From Bacillota bacterium (GTDB lineage: Bacteria > Bacillota > Clostridia > Acetivibrionales > DSM-1351): DNA of 64,000 bases. Every line of letters starts with the position of its first letter. Positions within the stretch are counted from its first letter, which is position 1. The notes beneath the pieces were generated by a model. That model was not told the DNA's origin. It saw only the letters and a program-made list of their open reading frames with translations, and ran no database searches. This document shows, piece after piece, positions 27,612 through 37,050 of the stretch. The translations under genes and the position numbers were made by a program. The stretch spans positions 1-64,000 of the forward strand of contig JAEZUC010000122.1 in NCBI GenBank assembly GCA_023443515.1, in the 5' to 3' direction.

Positions 27612-29354
27612 ATGAGGAGAACAAAAATAATTTGTACGTTGGGGCCTGCTTCTGATAATGAGGATGTATTAAGGGATATGATGCTTGGAGGAATGAATCT
27701 TGCAAGATTGAATTTTTCTCACGGAACACATGAAGATCACAAAAAGAGGGCAGACTTAGTAAAGAAAATAAGAGAAGAACTTAATCTTCCAATACCTTTA
27801 TTACTTGATACAAAGGGACCTGAAATAAGAACCGGTAAATTCAAGGACGGTCAAGTTATACTTGAAGAAAATGACGAGTTTATACTGGTTAACAAGGATA
27901 TCATAGGTGATGAAACAAAATGTACAATTACCTACAAGGAGCTGTACAAGGATGTTTCAAAAGGAAGCAAGATACTTATTAATGACGGTTTGGTTGAACT
28001 TGAAGTTACCGAAATAAAAAACAAGGATATCTGCTGCAGGGTTCTTAACGGTGGTGCAGTGGGAAATCATAAGGGAATAAATGTACCCGGTGCAGAGATA
28101 AATTTGCCTGCCCTAACAAAACAGGATATAGATGATATCAAGTTTGGTATAGAGAACGACTTTGATATTATAGCTGCCTCCTTCGTCCGAAAAGCTTCCG
28201 ATGTTGTGGAAATAAGGAAGGTGCTTGAAAAGAATGGTGGCAAGGATATATTGATAATAGCTAAAATAGAGAACAGAGAAGGTATAAAGAACTTCGATGA
28301 TATTTTAAAGGTTTCTGACGGTATAATGGTAGCAAGAGGAGACCTTGGAGTAGAAATACCTGTAGAAGAAGTTCCGATCGTTCAGAAGAACATTATTGAA
28401 AAGTGTTACCAGGCGGGTAAACCTGTAATAACTGCTACCCAAATGCTAGATTCAATGATTAGAAATCCAAGACCTACAAGAGCAGAAGCAAGTGACGTTG
28501 CAAATGCTATTTTTGATGGAACAAGTTGTGTAATGCTTTCAGGGGAAACAGCTGCGGGTAAGTACCCTCTTGAAACCATTGAAGTAATGGCAAGGATTGC
28601 TGAGAAAGCTGAAAGATCCATGGATTACTGGAAGAGATTCACAGCTGCACGTTCCGAATTTAATAGCAGTGTAACAAATGCTATCAGTCACGCAACCTGT
28701 ACTACTGCCTTGGACTTAAAGGCGTCTGCCATAATAACGGTTACTCAATCAGGACATACAGCGAGAATGATAGCCAGATTCCGCCCTGCATGCCCGATTA
28801 TTGCAACAACGGCAAATCCTAAGGTGCAAAGACAGCTGAATTTGTCCTGGGGAGTGTTGCCTTATTTAGTAGGAGTTGCAAATACAACAGATGAAATGTT
28901 TGATAACGGTGTTGAAAAAGCATTGGAATCAGGTCTTGTTAAAAATGGAGATCTGGCGGTAATAACAGCCGGTATGCCAGCCGGAATCAGCGGGACAACA
29001 AATACACTAAAAGTGCATATTGTAGGAAAGGTTTTGGTTCAGGGTGTTGGAATCGGAACGACCTGTGCAACAGGTGAATTATGTGTAGCGCAGAATGCTA
29101 AAGAGGCACTAGACAAATTCAGTGATGGCAATATTTTAGTTGTTCCGTTCACAGATAACTCTATGCTTCCGATAATAAAGAGAGCCTCTGCAATAGTTGT
29201 TGAAGAACAAGGACAGTCATGCCATACTGCAACAGTAGGTTTGGCGCTGGATATACCTGTAGTGGTAGGAGCCGCAAATGCTACAAAAATATTAAAATCA
29301 GGCTCTGTGGTAACAGTTGATTCTGAAAGAGGCCTCATAATCAGATGTAATTGA
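27612..29354 (+). CDS. pyk: Pyruvate kinase with C-terminal PEP-utiliser-like domain
   Basis: The 580-residue glycolytic enzyme transfers phosphate from PEP to ADP. The barrel motifs KIENREG and ITATQMLDSM are present, and residues about 480-580 form the extra C-terminal domain (GQSCHTATVGLALDIPVVVGA) related to the swivelling PEP domain of PEP synthase, as in Bacillus-type PKs. I choose ATG 27612, six bases after GGAGG; ATG 27606 touches the ribosome binding site. Pyruvate made here feeds pyruvate formate-lyase. Confidence 0.96.
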   Translation: MRRTKIICTLGPASDNEDVLRDMMLGGMNLARLNFSHGTHEDHKKRADLVKKIREELNLPIPLLLDTKGPEIRTGKFKDGQVILEENDEFILVNKDIIGDETKCTITYKELYKDVSKGSKILINDGLVELEVTEIKNKDICCRVLNGGAVGNHKGINVPGAEINLPALTKQDIDDIKFGIENDFDIIAASFVRKASDVVEIRKVLEKNGGKDILIIAKIENREGIKNFDDILKVSDGIMVARGDLGVEIPVEEVPIVQKNIIEKCYQAGKPVITATQMLDSMIRNPRPTRAEASDVANAIFDGTSCVMLSGETAAGKYPLETIEVMARIAEKAERSMDYWKRFTAARSEFNSSVTNAISHATCTTALDLKASAIITVTQSGHTARMIARFRPACPIIATTANPKVQRQLNLSWGVLPYLVGVANTTDEMFDNGVEKALESGLVKNGDLAVITAGMPAGISGTTNTLKVHIVGKVLVQGVGIGTTCATGELCVAQNAKEALDKFSDGNILVVPFTDNSMLPIIKRASAIVVEEQGQSCHTATVGLALDIPVVVGAANATKILKSGSVVTVDSERGLIIRCN

Positions 29355-29423
29355 TAAATGCCTAAAAAAGGGATTTATCAGTTGAACTGAAAAGTCAATA
29401 AGGTTATAATAATTAATGCTAAT

Positions 29424-29432
29424 TGGTATAAT
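29424..29432 (+). promoter_or_regulatory. Extended -10 promoter of lon
   Basis: TGGTATAAT about 25 bases before the lon start is a TGnTATAAT box. No CIRCE or CtsR-like repeat was seen, so heat regulation is not visible in this interval. Confidence 0.5.
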
Positions 29433-29456
29433 TTATGGAAAAATGAGAGGATGGAC

Positions 29457-31796
29457 ATGGCTGACAAAAGTGAAAAAAAACAGAAAAAGCAATTACCGCT
29501 TCTTCCGCTCAGGGGACTAACGGTTTTCCCTTTTATGACCCTGTACTTTGATGTAGGAAGGGATAAATCCATAAAAGCACTGGAAGAGGCAATGATAAAT
29601 GACCAACTGATTTTTCTTGTTGCACAAAAGGATGCTTCGGCTGACTCTCCCGGTGCTGACGACATTTACTCAATCGGAACTATATCAAAGGTTAAGCAGT
29701 TACTTAAACTTCAGGGTGATACAATAAGAGTTCTTGTTGAAGGCATTAACAGGGCCGAAATCAAGAAGATTGTTCAGGATGAGCCGTTTTTTATTGCAGA
29801 AGTGATGGAGCCAAGTATAGAAGAGAACTTTGACGAAAATGAAGTAGAAGCTTTGAAAAGAAGGCTGGTTTCAGCATTTGAGGATTATGTAAAGTTAAGT
29901 GGGAAGGTTTCTCCGGATACAGCCTTATCAGTTGTGGAGATTAGCAATATAAGCCAAGTTTCAGATATAATAGCAAACAATATACCTCTGAAGGTTGAGC
30001 AGAAACAAGCTGTACTATCGGAATTCCACCCGTTAAGAAGGGTTGAAAAACTCCTGGAAATTTTATATCAGGAGACAGAAATACTGGAGATTGAAAAGGA
30101 TATAAATGTTAAAGTAAGAAAACAAATAGATAAGCTTCAGAAAGAATACTATTTGCGGGAACAGATGAAGGCAATTCAAACAGAGCTTGGTGATAGGGAG
30201 GGAATTGCCGGAGAGGTTGAAGAATACAAGGAAAAACTAAAATCAGCCGGTCTTCCGGAAGAGGTTGAAAAGAAGGTTCAGAAGGAATTGGACAGACTTT
30301 TGAAAATGCCTCAGGGCTCTGCTGAAGGAGGCGTAATCAGAACCTACCTTGATTGGATATTTGATTTGCCATGGAATAAATCAACACAAGAGCATATAGA
30401 TTTAAAAAGTGCTGAAGATATTCTTGAAAAAGACCATTACGGTCTTACAAAGGTAAAAGAAAGAATAATAGAGTATTTGGCTGTACAAAAGCTGAAAAAT
30501 ACCTTGAAAGGGCCTATTCTGTGTCTTGTAGGACCACCGGGAGTAGGTAAGACATCTATAGCAAAATCAATTGCAAAGGCACTCAACAGGAACTATGTAC
30601 GAATTTCACTGGGCGGTGTAAAGGATGAATCTGAGATACGCGGACACAGACGGACTTATGTAGGTTCAATGCCCGGTAGAATAATATCAGCCTTAAAACA
30701 GGCAGGATCAAATAATCCGTTGATACTACTGGATGAAATAGATAAAATGAGCAGTGATTTTAGAGGGGATCCAGCTTCGGCAATGCTGGAAGTACTGGAT
30801 TCAGAACAAAACTTTGCTTTCAGGGATCACTATATGGAATTGCCCTTCAATCTATCAAATGCATTGTTTCTTACTACGGCAAATAGTTTGGATACAATAC
30901 CAAGGCCACTACTTGATAGAATGGAGCTAATAAATCTTTCCAGCTATACAGAGGAAGACAAGGCAAATATAGCCATGAAATACCTGCTTCCAAAGCAAAT
31001 CAAGCTTCATGGACTGACCTCAAAAAATATAAGAATAGACGAAGGTACCGTAAGGGATATTATCAATTACTATACCCGGGAGGCAGGAGTAAGAAATCTG
31101 GAAAGAGAGATAGGGTCTGTTTGCAGAAAGGTTGCCAAGGTTTTAGTTTCTGAAAACAAAAAATCCGTAACCGTAAACAGAAATAACCTTGAAAAATTCC
31201 TTGGAGTAAAGAGGTTCAGGTTTGACCATGCAGGGGAGAAGGATGAAATCGGTATTGCCACAGGTCTTGCATGGACTCCTGTAGGTGGCGATACACTTTC
31301 GATAGAAGTAAACCTGATGCAGGGTAACGGCAAGCTTGAGCTTACGGGGCATTTGGGAGATGTTATGAAAGAATCGGCCAAGGCCGCGATGAGTTTCATA
31401 AGATCCAGATGCACGGAATTAAAAATAGATGAGAAGTTTTACGAAAAAAATGACATACACATACATGTTCCCGAAGGTGCTATTCCAAAAGACGGGCCTT
31501 CTGCGGGAATTACACTGGCAACAGCTATGGTATCCGCCTTATCGGGCTTGCCGGTAAGCAGAAAAGTAGCCATGACAGGGGAAATTACACTAAGAGGCAG
31601 AGTGCTTCCAATAGGAGGACTTAAAGAAAAGGTGCTGGCTGCTCATAGAGCGGGAATTGAAACAATTATCCTTCCGATAGATAACAAGAAGGATATTGAA
31701 GAGATACCTGAGAATGTAAGGGAATCCTTAAATTTCATATGTGCTTCTGATATGAATACAGTATTGGAAAATGCGTTAGTAAAGAATGATGCTTAG
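29457..31796 (+). CDS. lon: ATP-dependent protease Lon (LonA)
   Basis: The 779-residue cytosolic AAA+ protease degrades misfolded and regulatory proteins. An N-terminal substrate-binding domain (LPLLPLRGLTVFPFM opening) and coiled coil precede the ATPase with Walker A GPPGVGKT at residues 359-366. The protease domain has the Ser-Lys dyad S682 (PKDGPSAG) and K725 (GGLKEKVLAAHRAG), 43 residues apart as in E. coli Lon. I choose ATG 29457, six bases after GAGAGG; ATG 29451 abuts that site. A terminator follows. Confidence 0.97.
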   Translation: MADKSEKKQKKQLPLLPLRGLTVFPFMTLYFDVGRDKSIKALEEAMINDQLIFLVAQKDASADSPGADDIYSIGTISKVKQLLKLQGDTIRVLVEGINRAEIKKIVQDEPFFIAEVMEPSIEENFDENEVEALKRRLVSAFEDYVKLSGKVSPDTALSVVEISNISQVSDIIANNIPLKVEQKQAVLSEFHPLRRVEKLLEILYQETEILEIEKDINVKVRKQIDKLQKEYYLREQMKAIQTELGDREGIAGEVEEYKEKLKSAGLPEEVEKKVQKELDRLLKMPQGSAEGGVIRTYLDWIFDLPWNKSTQEHIDLKSAEDILEKDHYGLTKVKERIIEYLAVQKLKNTLKGPILCLVGPPGVGKTSIAKSIAKALNRNYVRISLGGVKDESEIRGHRRTYVGSMPGRIISALKQAGSNNPLILLDEIDKMSSDFRGDPASAMLEVLDSEQNFAFRDHYMELPFNLSNALFLTTANSLDTIPRPLLDRMELINLSSYTEEDKANIAMKYLLPKQIKLHGLTSKNIRIDEGTVRDIINYYTREAGVRNLEREIGSVCRKVAKVLVSENKKSVTVNRNNLEKFLGVKRFRFDHAGEKDEIGIATGLAWTPVGGDTLSIEVNLMQGNGKLELTGHLGDVMKESAKAAMSFIRSRCTELKIDEKFYEKNDIHIHVPEGAIPKDGPSAGITLATAMVSALSGLPVSRKVAMTGEITLRGRVLPIGGLKEKVLAAHRAGIETIILPIDNKKDIEEIPENVRESLNFICASDMNTVLENALVKNDA

Positions 31797-31826
31797 CAAA
31801 AAATAATGATTATTGTCAAACAGATT

Positions 31827-31870
31827 AAAGCAGCTATGTTGGATGTTATTCCAAAATAGTTGCTTTTTTT
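31827..31870 (+). terminator. Rho-independent terminator of lon
   Basis: aaagcagctat (31827-31837) pairs with atagttgcttt (31856-31866), one mismatch/wobble, leading into a long T run. Confidence 0.82.
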
Positions 31871-31981
31871 GAAAAAAAGTTTAAAATAAGAAGGATTTTT
31901 ATAAATTTATGACGAATATAATGTTTTGGGATAATTATGTTTACAAATTTAATACATGGAGAGTTTTATCTGGAGGGCCCT

Positions 31982-32788
31982 ATGCCATATAGTATAATAG
32001 CTGCTTTAACTATATTAAGTACAGCTTTGTTGGCTTTTTACTATTTATATAAATCAAGTGAGCTTGATTTAGGTACATTTACGTCTGTTTCAATAGGTGC
32101 AGTTATTCTTGGTATCACTTTTAATCCCATTTATAGTACTGTATTTGGCTATATGAATAGATTCAATAATATAAATCGGAATGTTGAATTTTTATTATTT
32201 TTAATCATAGCTTCTTTATTCTTTTTAGTCCTGGTATTTACCATAAGCATATTAGCTTCAGTTCTTCTTCCTGACAGGCTAAGTTCCATAAATTGTAGCC
32301 TGGTAATTGAACGGTTTTTCGGGAGGACGAAAAGTCATTTTAAACCTGAAATATCGGAAAATAAGACACCTGAAATTTCCGAGAGCGATGAAACCCTTGA
32401 GGATTTGTCAGTCGAGGAAAATTATGAATTAACAATAGCTATCGAAGAAACGGCTGCTTGTGATGACACTCTGGAGGATACCCCTCAACAAGAAGTTACG
32501 GAAGCCACTCATGCACCTGTTAATGAAGTAGAAATTCTGGTATTAAAAGCTTTTGACTGTAAGGTTAAAGGCCAGAAGGAGCAGGCTGTACAGTATTATA
32601 CAAAGGCTTTGGACTATGGCAGTCTAAGCAATGAAATGGTTTTTTGGGTAGTATTGGACATTTGCACCCTGTATAAGGAACTGGGACTTAATGAATTGGC
32701 CTGTAGCATCTTGAGCAGTGTCGCACAAAGGTATGGCAATGAATTAAAACCGGAAATCAGAGAGGAAATTATCAAAAACTTAAAATAA
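31982..32788 (+). CDS. Membrane protein with C-terminal TPR-like domain
   Basis: The 268-residue protein has three N-terminal hydrophobic segments, a strongly acidic Glu/Thr-rich linker (about residues 115-185), and a helical C-terminal domain (KVKGQKEQAVQYYTKALDYG...YKELGLNELACSILSSVAQRYGN) that reads as one or two TPR-like helix pairs. I choose ATG 31982, five bases after GGAGGG; ATG 31937 (45 bases upstream) has only a weak site. The PRC-barrel gene follows after 43 bases. Function unknown. Confidence 0.6.
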   Translation: MPYSIIAALTILSTALLAFYYLYKSSELDLGTFTSVSIGAVILGITFNPIYSTVFGYMNRFNNINRNVEFLLFLIIASLFFLVLVFTISILASVLLPDRLSSINCSLVIERFFGRTKSHFKPEISENKTPEISESDETLEDLSVEENYELTIAIEETAACDDTLEDTPQQEVTEATHAPVNEVEILVLKAFDCKVKGQKEQAVQYYTKALDYGSLSNEMVFWVVLDICTLYKELGLNELACSILSSVAQRYGNELKPEIREEIIKNLK

Positions 32789-32831
32789 AGTTTGTTATTG
32801 GTTTTACATTTTTTAAGGAGGTCAGCTTTAA

Positions 32832-33599
32832 ATGAAAAAGACAGAAGAGGTAATAGGTTTACCTATAATTAGCATTTGTGATGGCGAGGAAGTAGGTAAG
32901 GTTAAAGGAGTTATAGTTAATGCTGCAAAAGGTGCGGTAGACTATGTTGTCGTAGAAAATGGGATTCAGATACTGAATGCAAAGGTAATTTCCGCTAAAG
33001 ATGTAATCGGTATAGGTGAATATGCATTAACTATTGAAAATGAGGCTGTTATAAACGATATCAGCAAAATACCAGCTGCCATTGACCATCTTCAAAAAAA
33101 TATACCCGTTAAAGGCACAAGAGTTATGACAAAAAAGGGAAGCTTGATAGGTGAAATAGGGGATATCTATATAGATGAGGACAACAACTGTTCCATATTT
33201 GCCTTGGAGTTTATTTCTGCTAAAGAACAGAAAAATATAAGACTTATTCCCAGAGAAAGTGTTATAACTTTTGGTAAAAATCTGGTAGTTGTACAGGAAA
33301 ATGTCCAAGCAGCTCTTGCAGATGATATTTCATTACTGGAAACAGGCTTGAATACTGGTGATATGCAACAATCTCAAATGAGTAACTCCGGCACTGATGA
33401 AAATAGTGAATCAGGTTCAATGACTGAGCTTATGGAAAAGAAACACCGTGAATTTCTAAATGGCAAAAGAGTATCGAAAACCATATATGACAATGAGGGG
33501 AAAATACTGATAGACGAGGACACTCTTATTGACGAAGATGTATTCGATCTAGCTAAAGCATATGACAAGGTAATAGATTTGGTAATGAATAACAAATAA
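32832..33599 (+). CDS. PRC-barrel domain protein
   Basis: The 255-residue cytosolic protein has two PRC-barrel modules: about residues 8-75 (GLPIISICDGEEVGKVKGVIVNA) and about 90-165 (GTRVMTKKGSLIGEIGDIYIDE). A low-complexity Ser/Gln/Glu linker and a short helical tail follow. PRC-barrels occur in RNA maturation factors and in clostridial sporulation-associated proteins of the YlmC/YmxH type; this longer double form is of unknown role. AAGGAGGT precedes the ATG. Likely co-transcribed with the upstream membrane protein gene. Confidence 0.75.
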   Translation: MKKTEEVIGLPIISICDGEEVGKVKGVIVNAAKGAVDYVVVENGIQILNAKVISAKDVIGIGEYALTIENEAVINDISKIPAAIDHLQKNIPVKGTRVMTKKGSLIGEIGDIYIDEDNNCSIFALEFISAKEQKNIRLIPRESVITFGKNLVVVQENVQAALADDISLLETGLNTGDMQQSQMSNSGTDENSESGSMTELMEKKHREFLNGKRVSKTIYDNEGKILIDEDTLIDEDVFDLAKAYDKVIDLVMNNK

Positions 33600-33602
33600 A
33601 AC

Positions 33603-33638
33603 AAAACCGGCTTCAGTGGAAACTGTAGCCGGTTTTAA
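33603..33638. terminator. Bidirectional terminator between PRC-barrel gene and mecA
   Basis: aaaaccggcttcag (33603-33616) pairs with ctgtagccggtttt (33623-33636), one mismatch, six-base loop. The A/T ends of the stem serve as T tracts in either direction. Confidence 0.75.
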
Positions 33639-33646
33639 TAGCTTTA

Positions 33647-34261
33647 TTAAAAGTAAACGTTTAAAGTTTCTAAAGCGTTTTCATGTATAATTCTCTCTCC
33701 GTACTCGTTGAGGTAGCCTTCAAAAAAGTTGGCATTTCCCACATGAGCAGAATACTCATCCATGATTATCTCCAGTTGAGGAGAGGAGGAAGATCCGGCA
33801 AGCAGAAGGTAATAGCTGCTTTTAAATCTATAGACCACACTTTCACCGTTGTACAAAGGATAAATCCTTTTAGCCAATTGGCATAAGTCTTCAATTGAAT
33901 CAAAACAGTATATGTTCAAAGTGGAGCAAACCTTACTTTTTTTCTTTTTTTGCCTTAAATCAGAATTCTTATATTTACTTTTAATATATTTTTGAATGGA
34001 TTCAAATTCGCCGTCTGAGTCAATTTTTGTTATCGTAACAACAAATCCGTCCTCGTTTTCAGGGGAGGCCTCAAATACCAGCTGAGAATCCCCGGATGCG
34101 AAACCGTACTCTTCTTCGGCACGTTCCATCATATCCCAGAATAATTCCTGGGCGGCAGGCGAATTATAATTCAGAGAAGAAATATCGATATTTCTTTCTT
34201 CCAGGTCATTTAATGTGATTGTGACCCTCAGTACATTTTCATTAATTTTTTCTATTCTCAT
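33647..34261 (-). CDS. mecA: MecA-family adaptor protein
   Basis: The 204-residue protein matches the MecA/YpbH adaptor family. The N-terminal domain begins MRIEKINENVLRVTITLNDLEERNIDISSL and is followed by LFWDMMERAEEEYGF. A short Lys-rich linker then leads to the ClpC-binding C-terminal domain (FDSIEDLCQLAKRIYPLYNGESVVYRF...YYLLL). MecA delivers substrates to ClpCP; targets here are unknown. GGTGAT lies shortly before the ATG. It is a single gene with a shared bidirectional terminator. Confidence 0.85.
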   Translation of the reverse strand: MRIEKINENVLRVTITLNDLEERNIDISSLNYNSPAAQELFWDMMERAEEEYGFASGDSQLVFEASPENEDGFVVTITKIDSDGEFESIQKYIKSKYKNSDLRQKKKKSKVCSTLNIYCFDSIEDLCQLAKRIYPLYNGESVVYRFKSSYYLLLAGSSSSPQLEIIMDEYSAHVGNANFFEGYLNEYGERIIHENALETLNVYF

Positions 34262-34552
34262 TCAATCACCAACTTACTTTAATTAATTTAATCTGGAAAA
34301 CCTGCTGAACATTTATAGTAGTTTACTATATTATACTTCTAAAATAAATAGTTGAGAAGTATATTTATCAATAATATACATTGGACGAGCTTGTAATATC
34401 TATAAATACATCCATATAATTCAATTACTATTATTATACTCCAATGTAAATAATACATTAAAGGTTCATTACAAAGGTACAATACATTTGAAATAATAGC
34501 TATAAAAATATATAATATTTAAAAATATATGCAATCATAAGAGGAATATTAA

Positions 34553-35134
34553 ATGAGAAATATAATATTGGCATCATCGTCTCCCAGAAGAAAAGATTTA
34601 TTAAAACAAATAAAATTACCATTTGAGATTATTCCAAGTGAAATTGAAGAAGATATAAGCAAGCTAATCGGTAATCCTTCAGAAAAGGCAGAACAACTAG
34701 CGTATCAGAAAGCAAGTGATGTTGCAAAAAAAGTTCAGAAAGGCATAGTTTTAGGGGCAGATACAATTGTAGTCATTGACGATGACATCTTAGGTAAGCC
34801 TAAAGATAGCGAAGATGCATACAATATGCTTAAAAAGCTAAGTGGAAAGGAACATGAGGTAATTACCGGTATATGTCTGATAGATTTGGATAACGATACT
34901 GAGCTTATACAACATGAAACAACAATTGTTCAATTTGCAGAGCTGGATGATGAAAAAATCAGAGCATACATTAAAAGCGGTGAGGCATTTGACAAAGCAG
35001 GTTCATATGCAGCTCAAGGAGTAGGAGCAATATTTGTAAAAGCAATAAAAGGGTGTTACTCAAATGTTGTGGGGCTTCCGTTAACCAGACTCAGTAATAT
35101 GCTGGAAATGCTTCAGGAAACCGTAATAAGATAA
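34553..35134 (+). CDS. maf: Maf-like nucleoside triphosphate pyrophosphatase
   Basis: The 193-residue Maf/HAM1-superfamily protein begins ILASSSPRRKDLLKQI, the nucleotide-binding signature, and carries ADTIVVIDDDILGKPKD and GKEHEVITGICL. These enzymes remove non-canonical or pyrimidine nucleotides and are linked to septum arrest. The gene opens the maf-radC-mreBCD run as in Bacillus. AGAGGAA precedes the ATG. The 291-base gap upstream (34262-34552) is AT-rich with no gene seen. Confidence 0.93.
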   Translation: MRNIILASSSPRRKDLLKQIKLPFEIIPSEIEEDISKLIGNPSEKAEQLAYQKASDVAKKVQKGIVLGADTIVVIDDDILGKPKDSEDAYNMLKKLSGKEHEVITGICLIDLDNDTELIQHETTIVQFAELDDEKIRAYIKSGEAFDKAGSYAAQGVGAIFVKAIKGCYSNVVGLPLTRLSNMLEMLQETVIR

Positions 35135-35212
35135 TACTCAATTTTTGTCTTAGCAGTTTCTCAAAATTACCACTCCAAAACACATAATGACGATGTAATT
35201 GGAATAAAAACA

Positions 35213-35221
35213 TGGTATAAT
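35213..35221 (+). promoter_or_regulatory. Extended -10 promoter of radC-mre operon
   Basis: TGGTATAAT about 47 bases before radC is a TGnTATAAT box without a strong -35. It suggests radC-mreBCD can be transcribed separately from maf. Confidence 0.5.
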
Positions 35222-35267
35222 GAGAGATATGTGGATTTAGTCAGTAGCTGAAAATAATGAGGGAACA

Positions 35268-35957
35268 ATGGATAGGTTGAAGATAAAAGAGCTTCCAATA
35301 TGCGAGAGGCCATATGAAAAAATGTCGGAGTCTGGGGCAGAGTATCTGTCCAATGCCGAACTGCTTGCTATTATAATTAAAACAGGAACCAAGGCATATA
35401 CAGCTGTGGAGCTTGCCCAGATGGTACTAAAGCTTTCTCAGGACGGAAGACTTTCCTCACTTAACAACCTTTCTATTGAACAGCTTATGAAGGTAAAGGG
35501 AATCGGCCGTGTAAAGGCCATTCAGATAAAAGCTGTGCTTGAGTTTTCAAAAAGAATAGCAACGAGCAACGGAGTTGTGCGCCAAGTCGTAAAAAGTGCT
35601 GATGATGTAAGTAATCTGATGATGGAAGAAATGCGATACCTGAAAAAGGAAATGTTCAAAGCTATTCTGCTGGATACAAAAAATAAAGTATTAAAAATAG
35701 TAAGTATTTCTACGGGAAGTTTGAATGCTTCTATTGTTCATCCCAGAGAAGTTTTCAGCGAAGCAGTGAAATGTGGCTGCAACAGTATTATATTTGTACA
35801 TAATCATCCCAGTGGGGACCCGACGCCCAGTAATGAAGATATACGCACCACTGACAGACTTGTAAATGCAGGGGATATATTGGGGATAAAAGTATTAGAT
35901 CACATTGTACTGGGTGATGGAAGATATGTGAGTTTAAAAGAACAAGGCTTTATTTAG
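35268..35957 (+). CDS. radC: RadC family JAB/MPN domain protein
   Basis: The 229-residue protein has an N-terminal helix-hairpin-helix region (LMKVKGIGRVKAIQIKA) and a C-terminal JAB/MPN domain with the metal motif HNHPSGDPTPS...D. The historical link to DNA repair is doubtful; the biochemical role is unsettled. It lies 27 bases before mreB, an order conserved in Firmicutes. GAGGGAA precedes the ATG. Confidence 0.93.
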   Translation: MDRLKIKELPICERPYEKMSESGAEYLSNAELLAIIIKTGTKAYTAVELAQMVLKLSQDGRLSSLNNLSIEQLMKVKGIGRVKAIQIKAVLEFSKRIATSNGVVRQVVKSADDVSNLMMEEMRYLKKEMFKAILLDTKNKVLKIVSISTGSLNASIVHPREVFSEAVKCGCNSIIFVHNHPSGDPTPSNEDIRTTDRLVNAGDILGIKVLDHIVLGDGRYVSLKEQGFI

Positions 35958-35984
35958 CCAAAATACACAGGAGGTACTTTTTAA

Positions 35985-37007
35985 ATGAGTTTTTTTGCAA
36001 GAGATATAGGTATAGATTTGGGAACTGCTAACACATTGGTGCATGTTAAAGGAAAAGGAATTGTTGTCAGAGAGCCGTCAGTTGTAGCAGTTAACGTTAA
36101 AAATAACGAGGTTTTGGCGGTAGGAGAAGCAGCTAAGGAAATGATCGGACGTACACCGGGCAATATAGTAGCTATCAGACCTATGAAAGATGGAGTTATA
36201 GCTGATTTTGACATAACTCAGAATATGATAAAGTACTTTATAAAAAAGGCTATGTCTCAAGGCCGATTCAGTAAGCCAAGAGTTGTAATATGCGTTCCGT
36301 CCGGGGTTACCGAGGTTGAAAAGAGAGCTGTTGAAGATGCTACTCTCCAGGCTGGAGCAAAGGAGGCATACCTTATTGAGGAGCCCATGGCTGCTGCCAT
36401 TGGTGCAGAATTACCTGTAGAAGAACCTTCAGGAAGCATGGTTGTTGATATAGGAGGAGGAACTTCGGAAGTTGCGGTAATATCTCTTGGAGGTATCGTT
36501 ACAAGCAAATCACTGAGGATTGCCGGGGATGAATTGGACGAGTCAATCGCACATTATATTAAAAAAGAATACAGCCTTATGATTGGTGAGCGTTCTGCAG
36601 AGCAAATAAAGGTTACAATAGGAAGCGCATTTCCCAAGGCAAAGGAAGAAAAGATGATGATAAGGGGAAGAGATCTTATTACAGGTTTGCCAAAAAATAT
36701 TGAAATTACTTCATCTGAGATAAATGAAGCATTGAAGGAGCCTGTCAATGCCATAATTGACTCTATTAAATATACTCTTGAGAAAACTCCGCCGGAATTG
36801 GCCTCGGATATTATGGATAGAGGAATTATGTTAACCGGAGGCGGAGCACTTCTTGACGGCTTGGATAAGTTGATAAAACAGGAAACAGGTATGCCGGTTT
36901 CTATAGCAGAAAATCCGCTGGATTGTGTTGCATTGGGAACAGGAAAGGTGCTTGAGGAAATAGAAACACTTAAAAAAGTTCTTTTGTCGCCTCAGAGATT
37001 GAAATAG
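35985..37007 (+). CDS. mreB: Rod shape-determining protein MreB
   Basis: The 340-residue actin homologue forms membrane-associated filaments that guide lateral wall synthesis. ATP-site motifs GIDLGTANTLV (phosphate 1), DIGGGTSEVAV (phosphate 2) and MLTGGGALLDGL (adenosine) are all present. AGGAGGT precedes the ATG. It is first of mreB-mreC-mreD-PBP2, which encodes the elongasome. Confidence 0.97.
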   Translation: MSFFARDIGIDLGTANTLVHVKGKGIVVREPSVVAVNVKNNEVLAVGEAAKEMIGRTPGNIVAIRPMKDGVIADFDITQNMIKYFIKKAMSQGRFSKPRVVICVPSGVTEVEKRAVEDATLQAGAKEAYLIEEPMAAAIGAELPVEEPSGSMVVDIGGGTSEVAVISLGGIVTSKSLRIAGDELDESIAHYIKKEYSLMIGERSAEQIKVTIGSAFPKAKEEKMMIRGRDLITGLPKNIEITSSEINEALKEPVNAIIDSIKYTLEKTPPELASDIMDRGIMLTGGGALLDGLDKLIKQETGMPVSIAENPLDCVALGTGKVLEEIETLKKVLLSPQRLK

Positions 37008-37050
37008 TCTTAAGCTTTGATAGGTGGGTTAAGAGAGGAGAAGTATTCCT

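Noticed and set aside
29352..29380. Hairpin at the pyk stop codon as a terminator
   Set aside because: The tgataaat/atttatca stem has no following T run on the plus strand and the loop is A-rich; it may be incidental.
29355..29456. CIRCE or CtsR box controlling lon
   Set aside because: No TTAGCACTC inverted repeat or GGTCAAANANNTCAAA-type repeat is seen in the interval.
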